Below, piece after piece: positions 10,005-18,517 of a stretch of 64,000 nucleotides of DNA (position 1 is its first letter; every line of letters begins with the position of its first letter). This DNA comes from Erysipelotrichaceae bacterium (lineage in GTDB: Bacteria; Bacillota_I; Bacilli_A; RFN20; CAG-826), in assembly GCA_015059185.1 (NCBI GenBank), contig SVAY01000005.1, forward strand, positions 1-64,000, given 5' to 3'. Both the position numbers and the translations under genes were made by a program. The notes below the pieces were generated by a model. It was not told the origin of the DNA and ran no database searches. It saw nothing but the letters and a program-made list of their open reading frames with translations.

Positions 10005-10789
10005 TATTTTTCCTCCACGAATTGAATAGGGGTAATTTGCTTACATTTATGAGTTATGCGGTCAAAATCCATGAGAACTGCACTGAAAACGCCTCTTCCT
10101 TCACTAGGAACTTCATATCTAGACATCTCTCCAAAACAGTTCTTTCTAATGACGGAATCTTTATCAAATCCAAGTATCCCGTCATAATATCCGCACATCC
10201 CGACATCCGAGATAAACGCAGTACCGTTTGGTAATATTTTAGCGTCGTTAGTTTGTATATGGGTGTGGGTACCTAAGACCGCTCCCACTTTCCCGTCAAA
10301 AGCATAAGCAATCGAATATTTCTCTCCTGTTGCTTCTGCATGATAATCAATGATATGGATATCACTATCTTCTAAGTCTTGATTGATCTCAACTATCGCA
10401 TAATATGGCGAATTTACTGCCTCTTTCATAAAGGCACTTCCTAAGATGTTAGTGACTCTAATAGTAAGTCCATCAACATCAAATAAAGCAGTACCTTCTC
10501 CCGAGAAAGGTTCAATTAAATTATATGGTCTAATTAATCTATCGGTAGAGTCGATATATCTTTCTAATTCTTTTTTACTGTTATAGTGGTTACCAAGCGT
10601 GACAACATCTATTCCATAATCAAGTAATTCTTCATAATGGTGTCTAATAAGACCTTTACCATGCGTCACATTCTCCCCATTAGCAATAACAAAATCAACA
10701 TTATATTTCTTAATGTAAAGAGGTAGATATTCTTTTACCATTCGTCTCCCTATTGGGCCGACGATATCTCCGATAAATAATATTTTCAA
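10004..10789 (-). CDS. ymdB: YmdB-type metallophosphoesterase
   Basis: A 261-aa TIGR00282/YmdB phosphoesterase; in B. subtilis it hydrolyses 2',3'-cyclic nucleotides and influences RNA turnover and biofilm genes. Metal-ligand motifs are visible: GDIVG at the N-terminus, NGEN (about residues 38-41), GNHY (about 66-69), DYHAE (about 148-152) and GTHTHIQT (about 172-179). It lies directly downstream of rny, 5 nt after its stop, as in B. subtilis, supporting a shared role in RNA metabolism. No strong Shine-Dalgarno sequence is seen, so translation is probably coupled to rny. Confidence 0.92.
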   Translation of the reverse strand: MKILFIGDIVGPIGRRMVKEYLPLYIKKYNVDFVIANGENVTHGKGLIRHHYEELLDYGIDVVTLGNHYNSKKELERYIDSTDRLIRPYNLIEPFSGEGTALFDVDGLTIRVTNILGSAFMKEAVNSPYYAIVEINQDLEDSDIHIIDYHAEATGEKYSIAYAFDGKVGAVLGTHTHIQTNDAKILPNGTAFISDVGMCGYYDGILGFDKDSVIRKNCFGEMSRYEVPSEGRGVFSAVLMDFDRITHKCKQITPIQFVEEK

Positions 10790-10794
10790 GGTGC

Positions 10795-12384
10795 TTACTT
10801 CGCTGTTTCTATCGCGCGGTATTCGCGAATGACTGAGACCTTAATTTGACCAGGATAGGTCATTTCATTCTCAATTCTTTCTTTAATGTCACGCGCTAAT
10901 TTGAATGCTCCGACATCATCGATCTTATCTGGAATAACCATAACACGGAGTTCACGTCCACTTTGCATCGCATAGCTTTGATAGACTCCATCGTATGATT
11001 TACAAATTTCTTCAAGCTTTTCAATACGCTTGATGTAGTTTTCTAAGATTTCGCTTCTTGCTCCTGGACGAGCAGCACTTAAAGTATCTGCTGCTTGCAC
11101 GATATGAGAGATAACATATTTTGCTTCAACATCACCATGGTGAGATTCAATAGCGTTAATAACGACATCTGGTTCGCCGTATTTCTTAGCGAGTCTAGCA
11201 CCAATTTCAACGTGACTACCTTCCATCTCAAAGTCACATGATTTACCAATATCATGTAATAAGCCAGCGCGTTTCGCTAAAGTTTGATCTAGTCCAAGTT
11301 CAGCAGCCATAATACCTGAAAGATAAGCCACTTCGATGGAGTGATCTAAAGCATTTTGTCCGTAACTGGTACGGTATCTAAGTCTACCAACATAATCTAA
11401 TAAGTCTTTATTGATTCTTGGTAAGCCAAGTTTAAAGGCCACATCTTGACCAGTCTTATGAATAGTTTCGTTAACTTCGTTTTTACATTTCTCAACGATT
11501 TCTTCAATTCTTCCTGGTTGAATACGACCATCTTTAATTAATAGTTCTAATGATTTTCTCGCAATCTCTCTTCTAATTGGATCAAAGCAAGAAATAGAGA
11601 TAACTTCTGGAGTATCATCAATAATTAAATCAACACCGAGTAATTGTTCAATCGTACGAATGTTACGACCTTCTCTACCAATGATTCTTCCCTTCATTTC
11701 ATCGTTAGGAAGAGCGACAGTAGAAACGGTTCTTTCAGTAGTAACGTCTTGCGCATATTTAGAAAGGGCTAAACCTAAAAGTTCTTGGGCTTCTTGGTTC
11801 ACTTTTTCTTTTGCTTCTTCTTCTTTGTTTTTCATAAAGACCGCAATTTCTTTACTCATCTTAGACTCAACACGAGCAAAGAGTTCATCTTTAGCTTGTT
11901 GAGTGGTCATATTAGCGACCTTCTCTAATTCAACAATAATAGAATCAATCTTTTCTTGGAGTTGAGCTTCTTTCTTATCACAGTCTTTAATACGACGTGA
12001 AAGCATTTCATTCTTTTCATCAAGAGCATCTTCTTTTTGTTGAAGTTGAGCGTCACGACGATCAATGTTTTGTTCTCTTTGTAATAATTGATTTTGTTGA
12101 GAAGCAATTTCCGCTTTTCTTTCTCTTAATTCTTTCTCAACATCATTCTTAAGTTCTTGCGCGAGTTGTTTACCATCAAGTTGCGCGTTCTTGGTGATGT
12201 GTTCTGCTTTGATTTCGGCGTCTCTAATAATCTTTTTGGCGTTCACTTCCGCTCTTCTTTTCTTAAAGAAAGGAACGAACATAAACACTAAAAAGCCAAT
12301 AGCTAAACCTGCTACAAGCATTAAAGCAATCCACAAGAAATCTAGCCCTGCTAAACCTTGTGCGCTTTCAGCAAAAATAATCAT
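10795..12384 (-). CDS. rny: Ribonuclease Y
   Basis: Membrane-anchored endoribonuclease that initiates mRNA decay in Bacillota. The 529-aa protein has one N-terminal membrane segment (about residues 14-37), a long coiled coil (about 45-200, rich in E, K and Q), a KH domain with [11 protein letters not shown] (about 233-243) and an HD domain with HDIGK (about 376-380) that holds the catalytic metals. The start is supported by AAGGA shortly before ATG. A plausible TTGATT-17-TATATA promoter sits about 85 bases upstream. It heads the rny-ymdB-miaB-ymcA-miaA-tcdA operon. Confidence 0.97.
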   Translation of the reverse strand: MIIFAESAQGLAGLDFLWIALMLVAGLAIGFLVFMFVPFFKKRRAEVNAKKIIRDAEIKAEHITKNAQLDGKQLAQELKNDVEKELRERKAEIASQQNQLLQREQNIDRRDAQLQQKEDALDEKNEMLSRRIKDCDKKEAQLQEKIDSIIVELEKVANMTTQQAKDELFARVESKMSKEIAVFMKNKEEEAKEKVNQEAQELLGLALSKYAQDVTTERTVSTVALPNDEMKGRIIGREGRNIRTIEQLLGVDLIIDDTPEVISISCFDPIRREIARKSLELLIKDGRIQPGRIEEIVEKCKNEVNETIHKTGQDVAFKLGLPRINKDLLDYVGRLRYRTSYGQNALDHSIEVAYLSGIMAAELGLDQTLAKRAGLLHDIGKSCDFEMEGSHVEIGARLAKKYGEPDVVINAIESHHGDVEAKYVISHIVQAADTLSAARPGARSEILENYIKRIEKLEEICKSYDGVYQSYAMQSGRELRVMVIPDKIDDVGAFKLARDIKERIENEMTYPGQIKVSVIREYRAIETAK

Positions 12385-12469
12385 AATAAATCCTTCTTCC
12401 TATTCGCTTAGCGACATATCTAAATAACTATATAAATTTTAAAATAATGCACTTAGAAGCAAAATTTTA

Positions 12470-12498
12470 TATATAACAGGCAAAGCCTGATTAATCAA
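12470..12498 (-). promoter_or_regulatory. Candidate sigma-A promoter for rny operon
   Basis: Minus strand: -35 TTGATT (12498-12493), 17-nt spacer, -10 TATATA (12475-12470). The spacer contains CAGGCTTTGCCTG, a small hairpin that may alternatively be the end of an upstream transcript. Confidence 0.45.
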
Positions 12499-12571
12499 TT
12501 TCTCTAATGAGAATCTATAGTTAGTGCGATAGCACCTTTATATTATATAAAAATCACTAATTCATAACAAG

Positions 12572-12600
12572 AACAAAAAGGACCGGCAATTGCCAGTCCC
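12572..12600 (-). terminator. Terminator after the decayed toxin-antitoxin locus
   Basis: The minus strand shows GGACTGGCAATTGCCGGTCC, a near-perfect 20-nt inverted repeat, followed by TTTTTGTTC. It ends the transcript of the small antitoxin gene. Confidence 0.75.
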
Positions 12601-12609
12601 GTGTTGCTA

Positions 12610-12642
12610 TTATTTATAAATTTCTTTTCTATGACCAATTTT
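12610..12642 (-). pseudogene. Remnant of a RelE-type toxin: last ten codons only
   Basis: Immediately after the antitoxin's TGA stop, in the same frame, the minus strand reads KIGHRKEIYK and then TAA. The pattern GHRKEIY-stop is the typical C-terminus of RelE/ParE-family toxins that follow antitoxins of this type. The rest of the expected ~85-residue toxin, including its start, is absent. This looks like an internal deletion that removed the toxin and left its tail ahead of the operon terminator. The identification rests on ten residues plus context. Confidence 0.6.
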
Positions 12643-12870
12643 TCATAAGTTGAACATTTTCTCAACTTCTTCAAGCGTGTAAGTTTTTTTATCAGGATCA
12701 TTTTTGTATCTCTCGATACATTTTTCAGCCCACTTGATTTCGTATTCGTCTTCAATCTTTTCAAGAAGCGCTTGTTTAAGTGCAGTAGAAATACTTAAAC
12801 CATGGAGCTCACAATACGCTCTAATTAATTTCTCTTCTTCTTTAGACATATGAACAGATGAAACACCCAT
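12643..12870 (-). CDS. Small RelB/DUF6290-like antitoxin (toxin lost)
   Basis: A 75-aa protein with an N-terminal ribbon-helix-helix-like segment (VSSVHMSKEEEKLIRAY), a helical middle and a C-terminal tail ending TYTLEEVEKMFNL. This layout is typical of RelB/DUF6290 antitoxins paired with RelE toxins. ATG at 12870 is preferred because AGAGG lies 8 nt upstream; a GTG three codons earlier overlaps that site. A palindrome, ACTACATTGTAGT, overlaps the probable -10 and is a likely self-regulatory operator. No intact toxin follows, only a C-terminal remnant, so this may be a free antitoxin or an inert relic. Confidence 0.7.
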   Translation of the reverse strand: MGVSSVHMSKEEEKLIRAYCELHGLSISTALKQALLEKIEDEYEIKWAEKCIERYKNDPDKKTYTLEEVEKMFNL

Positions 12871-12885
12871 ATTAGTCACCTCTTG

Positions 12886-12919
12886 ACTACATTGTAGTTG
12901 CGTGTCAAAGATTCATCAA
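12886..12919 (-). promoter_or_regulatory. Promoter and palindromic operator of the orphan antitoxin
   Basis: Minus strand: -35 TTGATG (12919-12914), 17-nt spacer, -10 TACAAT (12896-12891). The -10 lies inside the perfect palindrome ACTACA-T-TGTAGT (12886-12898), the expected arrangement for autorepression by a ribbon-helix-helix antitoxin. The promoter begins within 10 bases of the recA stop. Confidence 0.55.
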
Positions 12920-12928
12920 ACTTATTAT

Positions 12929-13918
12929 TTATTTTGCGGCTTTAATAGCAACGAGTAATTCTTCTTTTACATCAGGGTGATCGACAAGGTATTGCTTAGC
13001 ACTATCTCTACCTTGAGCAAATTTCTCGCCTTTATATTCGTACCAAGAGCCAGCTTTTCTCATTAAGCCATATTCCACGGCTAAATCAATCATTTCGCCT
13101 TCTTTTGATACGCCTTTTCCGTAAATTATATCGATTTCACATTGTTTAAATGGAGGGGCGACTTTATTCTTTACGATTTTCACTTTACAGGTATTACCGT
13201 AAATTTCACTTCCCACTTTAAGAGCTTCAGTACGTCTAATATCAATACGGATAGAAGCATAGAATTTAAGGGCTCTACCACCAGAAGTAGTTTCTGGGTT
13301 ACCGTACATCACTCCAACTTTTTCTCTTAATTGGTTAATAAAGATCACTGCGCAGTCATTCTTATTTAAAACACCGGCAATCTTTCTCATCGCTTTAGAC
13401 ATGAGTCTAGCTTGTAAGCCTACTGAGTTATCACCCATTTCTCCATCAAGTTCAGCTTGTGGGACTAAGGCAGCAACAGAGTCAACAACAATTAAATTCA
13501 TGCCTCCACTAGAAGCGAGGAGTTGGCAGATTTCTAAAGCTTGTTCACCACTATCAGGTTGGGCTAAATAGAGTTCATTAATATCAACTCCTAAGTTCGC
13601 TGCATAGTTAGGATCAATCGCATGTTCTGCATCAATAAAGGCCGCTTTACCGCCCATCTTTTGGCACTCTGCAATCGCATGGAGAGCAAGAGTAGTTTTA
13701 CCACTGCTTTCTGGACCGTAGATTTCAATGATTCTGCCCTTTGGGTATCCTCCGACACCGAGAGCTTCATCAAGGAGTAAGGATCCACTTGGAATCACGT
13801 CCACATCCACGGGCTCACGATCGCCAAGTCTCATAATGGCACCTTTACCAAACATCTTTTCGATTTCTTTTAAAGTGTCATTAAGTTTGTTTTCGTTTTC
13901 GATTTTTTCATTTTTCAT
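12929..13918 (-). CDS. recA: Recombinase A
   Basis: ATP-dependent strand exchange in homologous recombination. The 329-aa protein has Walker [14 protein letters not shown] (about residues 68-80), the [13 protein letters not shown]alker B segment and the [18 protein letters not shown] loop-2 region. It is slightly shorter than B. subtilis RecA (348), with a reduced acidic C-tail. Start: AGGAGG 6 nt before ATG. It sits downstream of cinA and pgsA, the classical Bacilli order. No recognisable LexA box was seen in the 57-bp upstream gap. recX lies far away at about 41 kb. Confidence 0.98.
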   Translation of the reverse strand: MKNEKIENENKLNDTLKEIEKMFGKGAIMRLGDREPVDVDVIPSGSLLLDEALGVGGYPKGRIIEIYGPESSGKTTLALHAIAECQKMGGKAAFIDAEHAIDPNYAANLGVDINELYLAQPDSGEQALEICQLLASSGGMNLIVVDSVAALVPQAELDGEMGDNSVGLQARLMSKAMRKIAGVLNKNDCAVIFINQLREKVGVMYGNPETTSGGRALKFYASIRIDIRRTEALKVGSEIYGNTCKVKIVKNKVAPPFKQCEIDIIYGKGVSKEGEMIDLAVEYGLMRKAGSWYEYKGEKFAQGRDSAKQYLVDHPDVKEELLVAIKAAK

Positions 13919-13975
13919 AAAAAACCTCCTATATATTATTAAAAAGACGGATCAAAAATTGAAAATGTTGAAAAA

Positions 13976-14446
13976 TTATTTAAAATCATGCAACATTTTT
14001 GCTAAGTGTGCATAGCCCAAGCTTAAAGCTTGGTTAATTATTTCTTCTCGCGTTCCATTAAGTCGATATTGGAACACTTGGGTATAATTATATGCACTCA
14101 CCCCAATATAGATAAGTCCCACTGGTTTATTTTCCATTGGAGTAGGTCCAGCGTTACCGGTGAAAGATATACAATAATCACTATCAAGTAAGAATTTTCC
14201 GTGCATTGCCATATCGCCTGCAATTTCTTGCGAGACGACTCCATATGCATCGACTCTTTCTTTCTTGATATTAAGTAAACGGATCTTTTCCCATGTTGCA
14301 TAAGTGACATAAGCACCGACAAAGAATTTAGACGCTCCTGGAATAGCAGTCATCGAACTCGCAAATCGTCCACCAGTAAAAGATTCAACACTTCCTAATG
14401 TTTTATTTGCTTGTGTAAATAAAGCGTGTAATTCTTCCGCGGTCAT
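13976..14446 (-). CDS. cinA: CinA C-terminal domain protein (NMN amidohydrolase PncC-like)
   Basis: A 156-aa stand-alone CinA C-domain; full-length CinA is about 415 aa with an N-terminal MoCF domain that is absent here. The family pattern is visible in VESFTGGRFASSMTAIPGAS (about residues 19-38), YGVVSQEIA and SFTGNAGPT. PncC removes the amide of nicotinamide mononucleotide for NAD recycling. It lies between pgsA and recA as in many Bacilli, with 4 nt from the pgsA stop. Whether it retains activity or a competence role is not visible. Confidence 0.88.
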   Translation of the reverse strand: MTAEELHALFTQANKTLGSVESFTGGRFASSMTAIPGASKFFVGAYVTYATWEKIRLLNIKKERVDAYGVVSQEIAGDMAMHGKFLLDSDYCISFTGNAGPTPMENKPVGLIYIGVSAYNYTQVFQYRLNGTREEIINQALSLGYAHLAKMLHDFK

Positions 14447-14450
14447 AAGA

Positions 14451-15095
14451 TTATTTATCTTCTTTAGATTCCTTTAAAACGTGTTTATTTTGAATAACGT
14501 AGATAACACCACTTAGTAAACTTGCTAAAGTAGCTAAATAGACTAAGAAAGCAGTGACTGTTAAATATGGGTTGGTGTTATTTGGATACATATAATGGAA
14601 TGGGAAGTCATTAAGTAAAACAGCTCCGATTGCCACCATTTGTAATACGGTCTTAAGTTTTCCAAAGATATTTGCCGCAATCACCACATTCTTCTGAGCA
14701 GCGATGAATCTCATCGCATCGACGACTGTATCTCTTGCGACCATGATGATGACACACCATAAAGGAATGAATGAAGTTTGAATAGTAGCATAGCTAAATG
14801 CATATGGACATGCTAAGAAGATAAGCATAGAGTTCACTAATAACTTATCAGCGATAGGATCAAGGAATTTACCAAGGTTAGTTACTTGGTTATTTTTTCT
14901 GGCAAGTTTGCCATCTAAATGATCGGTATAACTCGCAATCACAAAGAACACAAATATTACTAAGAACACGACATCAATTCTTGTGTTACCTAAAGTAATT
15001 GATTGGAAGTTAATTAGAGACAATACAAACAAAGTCACGATCAAAATGACTGTTGCAATAATTCTACTAACGGTAATTTTTGTTGGTAAATTCAT
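14451..15095 (-). CDS. pgsA: CDP-diacylglycerol-glycerol-3-phosphate 3-phosphatidyltransferase
   Basis: A membrane enzyme that makes phosphatidylglycerol phosphate. The 214-aa protein has several membrane segments and the CDP-alcohol phosphotransferase motif DHLDGKLARKN....GKFLDPIADK (about residues 64-90) with all its aspartates. ATG at 15095 is chosen because AAGGAG lies just upstream; an in-frame extension to 15134 would run into the RNase P RNA. The gene begins only about 20 bases after the 3' end of rnpB, so pgsA is probably transcribed through rnpB. An upstream operon partner of cinA and recA. Confidence 0.93.
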   Translation of the reverse strand: MNLPTKITVSRIIATVILIVTLFVLSLINFQSITLGNTRIDVVFLVIFVFFVIASYTDHLDGKLARKNNQVTNLGKFLDPIADKLLVNSMLIFLACPYAFSYATIQTSFIPLWCVIIMVARDTVVDAMRFIAAQKNVVIAANIFGKLKTVLQMVAIGAVLLNDFPFHYMYPNNTNPYLTVTAFLVYLATLASLLSGVIYVIQNKHVLKESKEDK

Positions 15096-15111
15096 AACCT
15101 TCTCCTTCAGT

Positions 15112-15448
15112 GAGTGTTCGATCCTATAAGCCATGTTTTGTCTAGGATAATTATTTATCTAGGCTAAGCCTGCTTCTAGATATTCGGTTCTATCTAGCCG
15201 CCTCCCCTACCAAATTTGGGTTTCTCGCTTGTGGGGTTTACCGCGTTCCACTTTGCCGTTTCCGACAAACTTCGTCACTGTGGCACTTTCAGGAGTACTA
15301 CCATAGTTGCCCTTAGGTCTTCCTCCGCCGTTACGCACTCCTGCGTACCTAGCATTATTTTTTCTGCTAGCGCAATCACTACAGGCATCACAGCCTGTGC
15401 GAGCATGGACTTTCCTCTAACGTATGTCAGCAATTATCCGGATCGAAA
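15112..15448 (-). ncRNA. rnpB: RNase P RNA, Bacillus-like
   Basis: The catalytic RNA that matures tRNA 5' ends. Minus-strand hallmarks match the B. subtilis RNA: AGAGGAAAGTCCATGCTCGC near the 5' end (around 15400-15420), AGTGCCACAGTGACGAAG, GTGGAACGCGGTAAACCCC, GCGAGAAACCCAAATTTGG and CAAAACATGGCTTA near the 3' end. The terminal P1 helix is clear: TTCGATCC (15447-15440) pairs with GGATCGAA (15124-15117). It lies between gpsB and pgsA, adjacent to gpsB as in B. subtilis. The 5' end is within a few bases of the gpsB stop, and no separate terminator is seen. Exact ends are estimated from P1. Confidence 0.95.
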
Positions 15449-15450
15449 TA

Positions 15451-15813
15451 TTATTTAATTGATTTAGGGTCATACCCCATCTTAAATAGGAACGTCTCGT
15501 ATTTATTAATCTGTTTAATGAGATTGATGTTATCAGACGTCACTTCGTCACTGGCTTTGATGTTAGAAAATCTCTCTTTATATTTACCAAGTTCAATCTC
15601 AAGTTTTTGATTATCCTTCTTGAGCGATTCAACTTTGGCATTTAAAGCGTCAATCTCTTCTTTCTTCATCAAGAAATTAGATTCAATCTCCGTATAGTCA
15701 CGAAGGATCAAATCGAGGAATTCATCCACTTGATAAGGGTCATATCCTCTAGGCGCACCTGGGAAGACCTTTTCAAGGATTTCTTTAGAAGAGAGGGTTA
15801 ACTTCACTGCCAT
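15451..15813 (-). CDS. gpsB: Cell-cycle protein GpsB (DivIVA-like)
   Basis: A 120-aa DivIVA-domain coiled-coil protein. GpsB couples division and peptidoglycan synthesis by binding membrane-associated partners at the septum. The N-terminal domain reads ILEKVFPGAPRGYDPYQVDEFLD (DivIVA signature around residues 12-34), followed by a coiled coil to about 85 and a short C-terminal helical segment ending GYDPKSIK. Its length and its position immediately upstream of rnpB match B. subtilis gpsB rather than divIVA. No good ribosome site is visible before ATG. It is divergent from the exonuclease-recU pair. Confidence 0.88.
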   Translation of the reverse strand: MAVKLTLSSKEILEKVFPGAPRGYDPYQVDEFLDLILRDYTEIESNFLMKKEEIDALNAKVESLKKDNQKLEIELGKYKERFSNIKASDEVTSDNINLIKQINKYETFLFKMGYDPKSIK

Positions 15814-15906
15814 AGACTTTATTATTTTATAATAAGCACACTATCTAATCAACATAATTAAGTAAAAAAGTTATTGTATAACTTCAATAGACTTAATATA
15901 GGAAAT

Positions 15907-16650
15907 ATGCTAATCTACTATAGTATGCAAAAAGTCGACAAGGTACTTAAAGGTCATCACTATATCTGTTTCCTAGATTTTGAAGGCACACAATTTTCTC
16001 ATGAAATGATTGCTTTAGGCGCAGTACTTGCAACCCTAGATAGAAAAGGGAATATCAAAAGGCTTAAACAATCATTAAAACTATATGTACGACCAAAGAA
16101 TAAAGTTGGTAGCTACGTCACTAACTTAACCGGTATCACTGATGAAAAAGTGAAAAAAGATGGTGTTGGTTTCTATAAAGCAATGAGTGAACTCCGTAAT
16201 TACTGCGGTTCCGCATTTAAAAAATGTAGCTTTATGACATTTGGTAATCACGATATGAGGATCTTAAATCAATCAGTCTCATATAACTTAGACGTCCCAA
16301 AAGAAGTAGTCGACCAAATAAGAAAGAATTATATCGACTTTACCACTATCATCGGCGAGTTCATTAGAGATGATAATGGTAATCCATATTCCTTAGTCAA
16401 TTACTGTAAACTCTTTAATGTCAAAGAAGAAGGGGAAGCCCATCAACCAGATGTCGATGCGATTAACCTCGCTCATTTATATCACGCTTTTATCAATAAT
16501 AGTGAACTTGTCTTAAAAGAATATTTAAAAGTCTTAGCAATGCAACATCACCTCCCCCTTCCAATTAAAAAAGCAACCGAAGCTTTAGCCGCTGGTAACG
16601 ATTTTAGTGCGGAAGAATTTTTAGAAATTGCTAAAGAATGTATCTCTTAA
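15907..16650 (+). CDS. DEDDh-family 3'-5' exonuclease
   Basis: A 247-aa protein with the RNase T/DnaQ exonuclease fold. The acidic motifs are visible: FLDFEGTQ (DxE, motif I), GNHDMRIL (motif II) and HQPDVDAINLAH (HxxxD, motif III, DEDDh type). It resembles KapD/ERI-like nucleases; whether the substrate is RNA or DNA is not known. ATG at 15907 has AGGA just upstream; a TTG start at 15874 is possible but lacks one. Its stop is one base before the recU ATG, implying co-translation with the Holliday junction resolvase. Confidence 0.8.
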   Translation: MLIYYSMQKVDKVLKGHHYICFLDFEGTQFSHEMIALGAVLATLDRKGNIKRLKQSLKLYVRPKNKVGSYVTNLTGITDEKVKKDGVGFYKAMSELRNYCGSAFKKCSFMTFGNHDMRILNQSVSYNLDVPKEVVDQIRKNYIDFTTIIGEFIRDDNGNPYSLVNYCKLFNVKEEGEAHQPDVDAINLAHLYHAFINNSELVLKEYLKVLAMQHHLPLPIKKATEALAAGNDFSAEEFLEIAKECIS

Positions 16651-16651
16651 T

Positions 16652-17236
16652 ATGAAATATCCTAACGGTAAGAAATTTGAAGATAAAAAAGCCCCAGAGA
16701 AGAAGACCACAAGAGGTATTTTAAATGCGGGCAACCGTGGCATGAATTTTGAAGCGGATATCAATCAATCAAACGAATACTATAATGCAAACAATATCTG
16801 CTTAATCACAAAAAGACCTACTCCAATCAATATTGTGAAAGTTGATTATTCACGTGGAGCGATAATCACTAATGCATATTTTGAAAAACAGTCCACTACT
16901 GACTATAACGGTGTCTATAAATCTCGCTATATTGACTTTGAAGCAAAAAATACAAAGAATAGAACTTCATTCCCTTTAGCGAATATCCCTCCTCAACAAA
17001 TTGATCACCTTAAACGTGTGATTAATCATGGAGGAATTGCTTTTTTCTTAATTCAATTTGAATCACTACTCAAAGTATATTTAATCGATGCTAGTTACGT
17101 CATCAAATTCTATGAAGAAGGAGATAGGAAATCTATCCCAATTGATGTCATAGAAAAAGAAGGTATCGAAATAGAACAAGGACTTAATCCTCGACTTAAC
17201 TACATTAAAGCTGTAGAAGAAAAATATTTTAAATAA
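16652..17236 (+). CDS. recU: Holliday junction resolvase RecU
   Basis: Cuts four-way junctions during recombination and chromosome segregation in Bacillota. The 194-aa protein begins MKYPNGKKF like other RecU proteins. It has NAGNRGMNFE (about residues 26-35), the SSTTDY-like stalk segment (here KQSTTDYNGVYKSRYIDFEAK) and active-site residues in YIDFEAKNTKNRTSFPL. ATG at 16652 aligns with family starts; the in-frame TTG upstream lies in the exonuclease gene. It is convergent with nth, 12 nt apart, with no terminator seen. The usual neighbour ponA is absent. Confidence 0.95.
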   Translation: MKYPNGKKFEDKKAPEKKTTRGILNAGNRGMNFEADINQSNEYYNANNICLITKRPTPINIVKVDYSRGAIITNAYFEKQSTTDYNGVYKSRYIDFEAKNTKNRTSFPLANIPPQQIDHLKRVINHGGIAFFLIQFESLLKVYLIDASYVIKFYEEGDRKSIPIDVIEKEGIEIEQGLNPRLNYIKAVEEKYFK

Positions 17237-17248
17237 TTACGTTTTTAG

Positions 17249-17875
17249 CTATTTTTCGATGCAAAAATCACGAATTTTACAGTTTTCGCATTTTGGATTC
17301 TTGGCTGTACAATAATATCTACCAAAATGAATAAATTGATGGTGAAGCTTTCCCCACTTGTCTTGAGGGAAGGCTTTTTTAAGCTTCTTTTCTATATCAA
17401 GAGGTTCATCATTTTTAGAAGCAAACTTAAGGCGTTTAGCAATACGGGCAACATGAGTATCAACTGGTAATTCATCTGCCTTAAATAATTCTAATCTCGT
17501 GACACCTGCTGTTTTATTTCCGACTCCTGGTAGAGTCACTAATACATCTTTATCACTAGGAACTTTACTATCATATTTACTCACTAGTTCTTTAGCGAGG
17601 TTCACAATGTTCTTAGCTTTTGCTTTATATAGCCCAATTGATTTAATTATCTCTTCAACATCCTTAATATCAGCATTAGCGAGTTCTTCTAAACTCTGAT
17701 ATTTAGAAAATAATTTTGGAGTGACTTGATTCACTGACTTATCTGTTGTTTGAGCACTTAAAACAACCGCGATTAAAAGCTCATAATCTTTATGATAATT
17801 AAGTTCACATCCTACAATAGGTAAGATTTCGTTTAAATATAATAAAACTCGCTCGGCTTTCTTACTTATCATCAT
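17249..17875 (-). CDS. nth: Endonuclease III
   Basis: A DNA glycosylase/AP lyase for oxidised pyrimidines. The 208-aa protein has the helix-hairpin-helix LPGVGNKTAG with catalytic Lys (about 115-124), the catalytic Asp in PVDTHVAR, and a C-terminal 4Fe-4S cluster motif C-x6-C-x2-C-x5-C (CTAKNPKCENCKIRDFC). The start overlaps the dnaD stop by 14 nt, matching the B. subtilis dnaD-nth order. Two adjacent ATGs make the start ambiguous by one codon. Confidence 0.96.
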   Translation of the reverse strand: MMISKKAERVLLYLNEILPIVGCELNYHKDYELLIAVVLSAQTTDKSVNQVTPKLFSKYQSLEELANADIKDVEEIIKSIGLYKAKAKNIVNLAKELVSKYDSKVPSDKDVLVTLPGVGNKTAGVTRLELFKADELPVDTHVARIAKRLKFASKNDEPLDIEKKLKKAFPQDKWGKLHHQFIHFGRYYCTAKNPKCENCKIRDFCIEK

Positions 17876-18509
17876 CTAACCAAGGAGTTTTCGCTATCCT
17901 AATTGTCTCTTCTAGATTTTTATTCCAATCTTTTGTTATTGGACTCATTCCTTCACTAGTTCTATCATCTCTAATTTGATAGGAAAGAAGGATTTTATCA
18001 ACGGAATTAAGTGACTTCTTACCTTTCGCAAGGGCGTCCTTAAGAGCGTTGACGATTTGTTCATCAGTAAAGCCATATGTGACCCATTCTCTAATACGAG
18101 ATATTTCGACCGGTGATAAAGATCTATTAAGTAACTTTTGGAAAGTACCATAGATATTTTCAAGCTCATCACTGATTTGTTTCTTTTTCTTAGTCTCTTC
18201 TTCTATTGTTAAGAATAATTGGAATTCACTATAGAGTTTTTGTTTAAGTGGATCTAATGTGGTCGCAGTCTTTTTACCTGTCGTCACATAATCTAATAAT
18301 TTCTTTTTAAGTAAGGAAGCAAGTATCTTATCGATTTCTTTAACATCAAGATTCATCTTTAAAGATAATAAATCGGCATTCACAAAAGGATTCCCTTGAT
18401 TGATGAGATGATCAATCATAAAAATAGTCGCGAGTTCAAGCTCACTAATCTTGAGTCTTTTATAATTCTCTAATAAGAGATATTTAAAATCTAATGCTTC
18501 GCTTACCAT
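17862..18509 (-). CDS. dnaD: Primosomal protein DnaD
   Basis: A helicase-loading factor acting at oriC and at stalled forks. The 215-aa protein has the N-terminal winged-helix DDBH1 region (about 1-95) and the C-terminal DDBH2 domain with YGTFQKLLNRSLSPVEISRI and the YGFTDEQIVNAL segment (about 125-185). It sits between a CCA-type nucleotidyltransferase and nth. There is no evident ribosome site; instead the start codon lies at the centre of the perfect 14-bp palindrome CTTACCATGGTAAG, which may affect initiation. Confidence 0.93.
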   Translation of the reverse strand: MVSEALDFKYLLLENYKRLKISELELATIFMIDHLINQGNPFVNADLLSLKMNLDVKEIDKILASLLKKKLLDYVTTGKKTATTLDPLKQKLYSEFQLFLTIEEETKKKKQISDELENIYGTFQKLLNRSLSPVEISRIREWVTYGFTDEQIVNALKDALAKGKKSLNSVDKILLSYQIRDDRTSEGMSPITKDWNKNLEETIRIAKTPWLDDDK

Positions 18510-18517
18510 GGTAAGTG

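Noticed and set aside
12543..12764. An open frame on the minus strand overlapping the antitoxin, in the position expected of a toxin
   Set aside because: It lies mostly inside the antitoxin in another frame, runs through the terminator and has no toxin-like sequence; the real toxin remnant is in the antitoxin's own frame.
16628..16651. TTG start for recU eight codons upstream
   Set aside because: It lies in the exonuclease gene; RecU proteins begin at the ATG giving MKYPNG.
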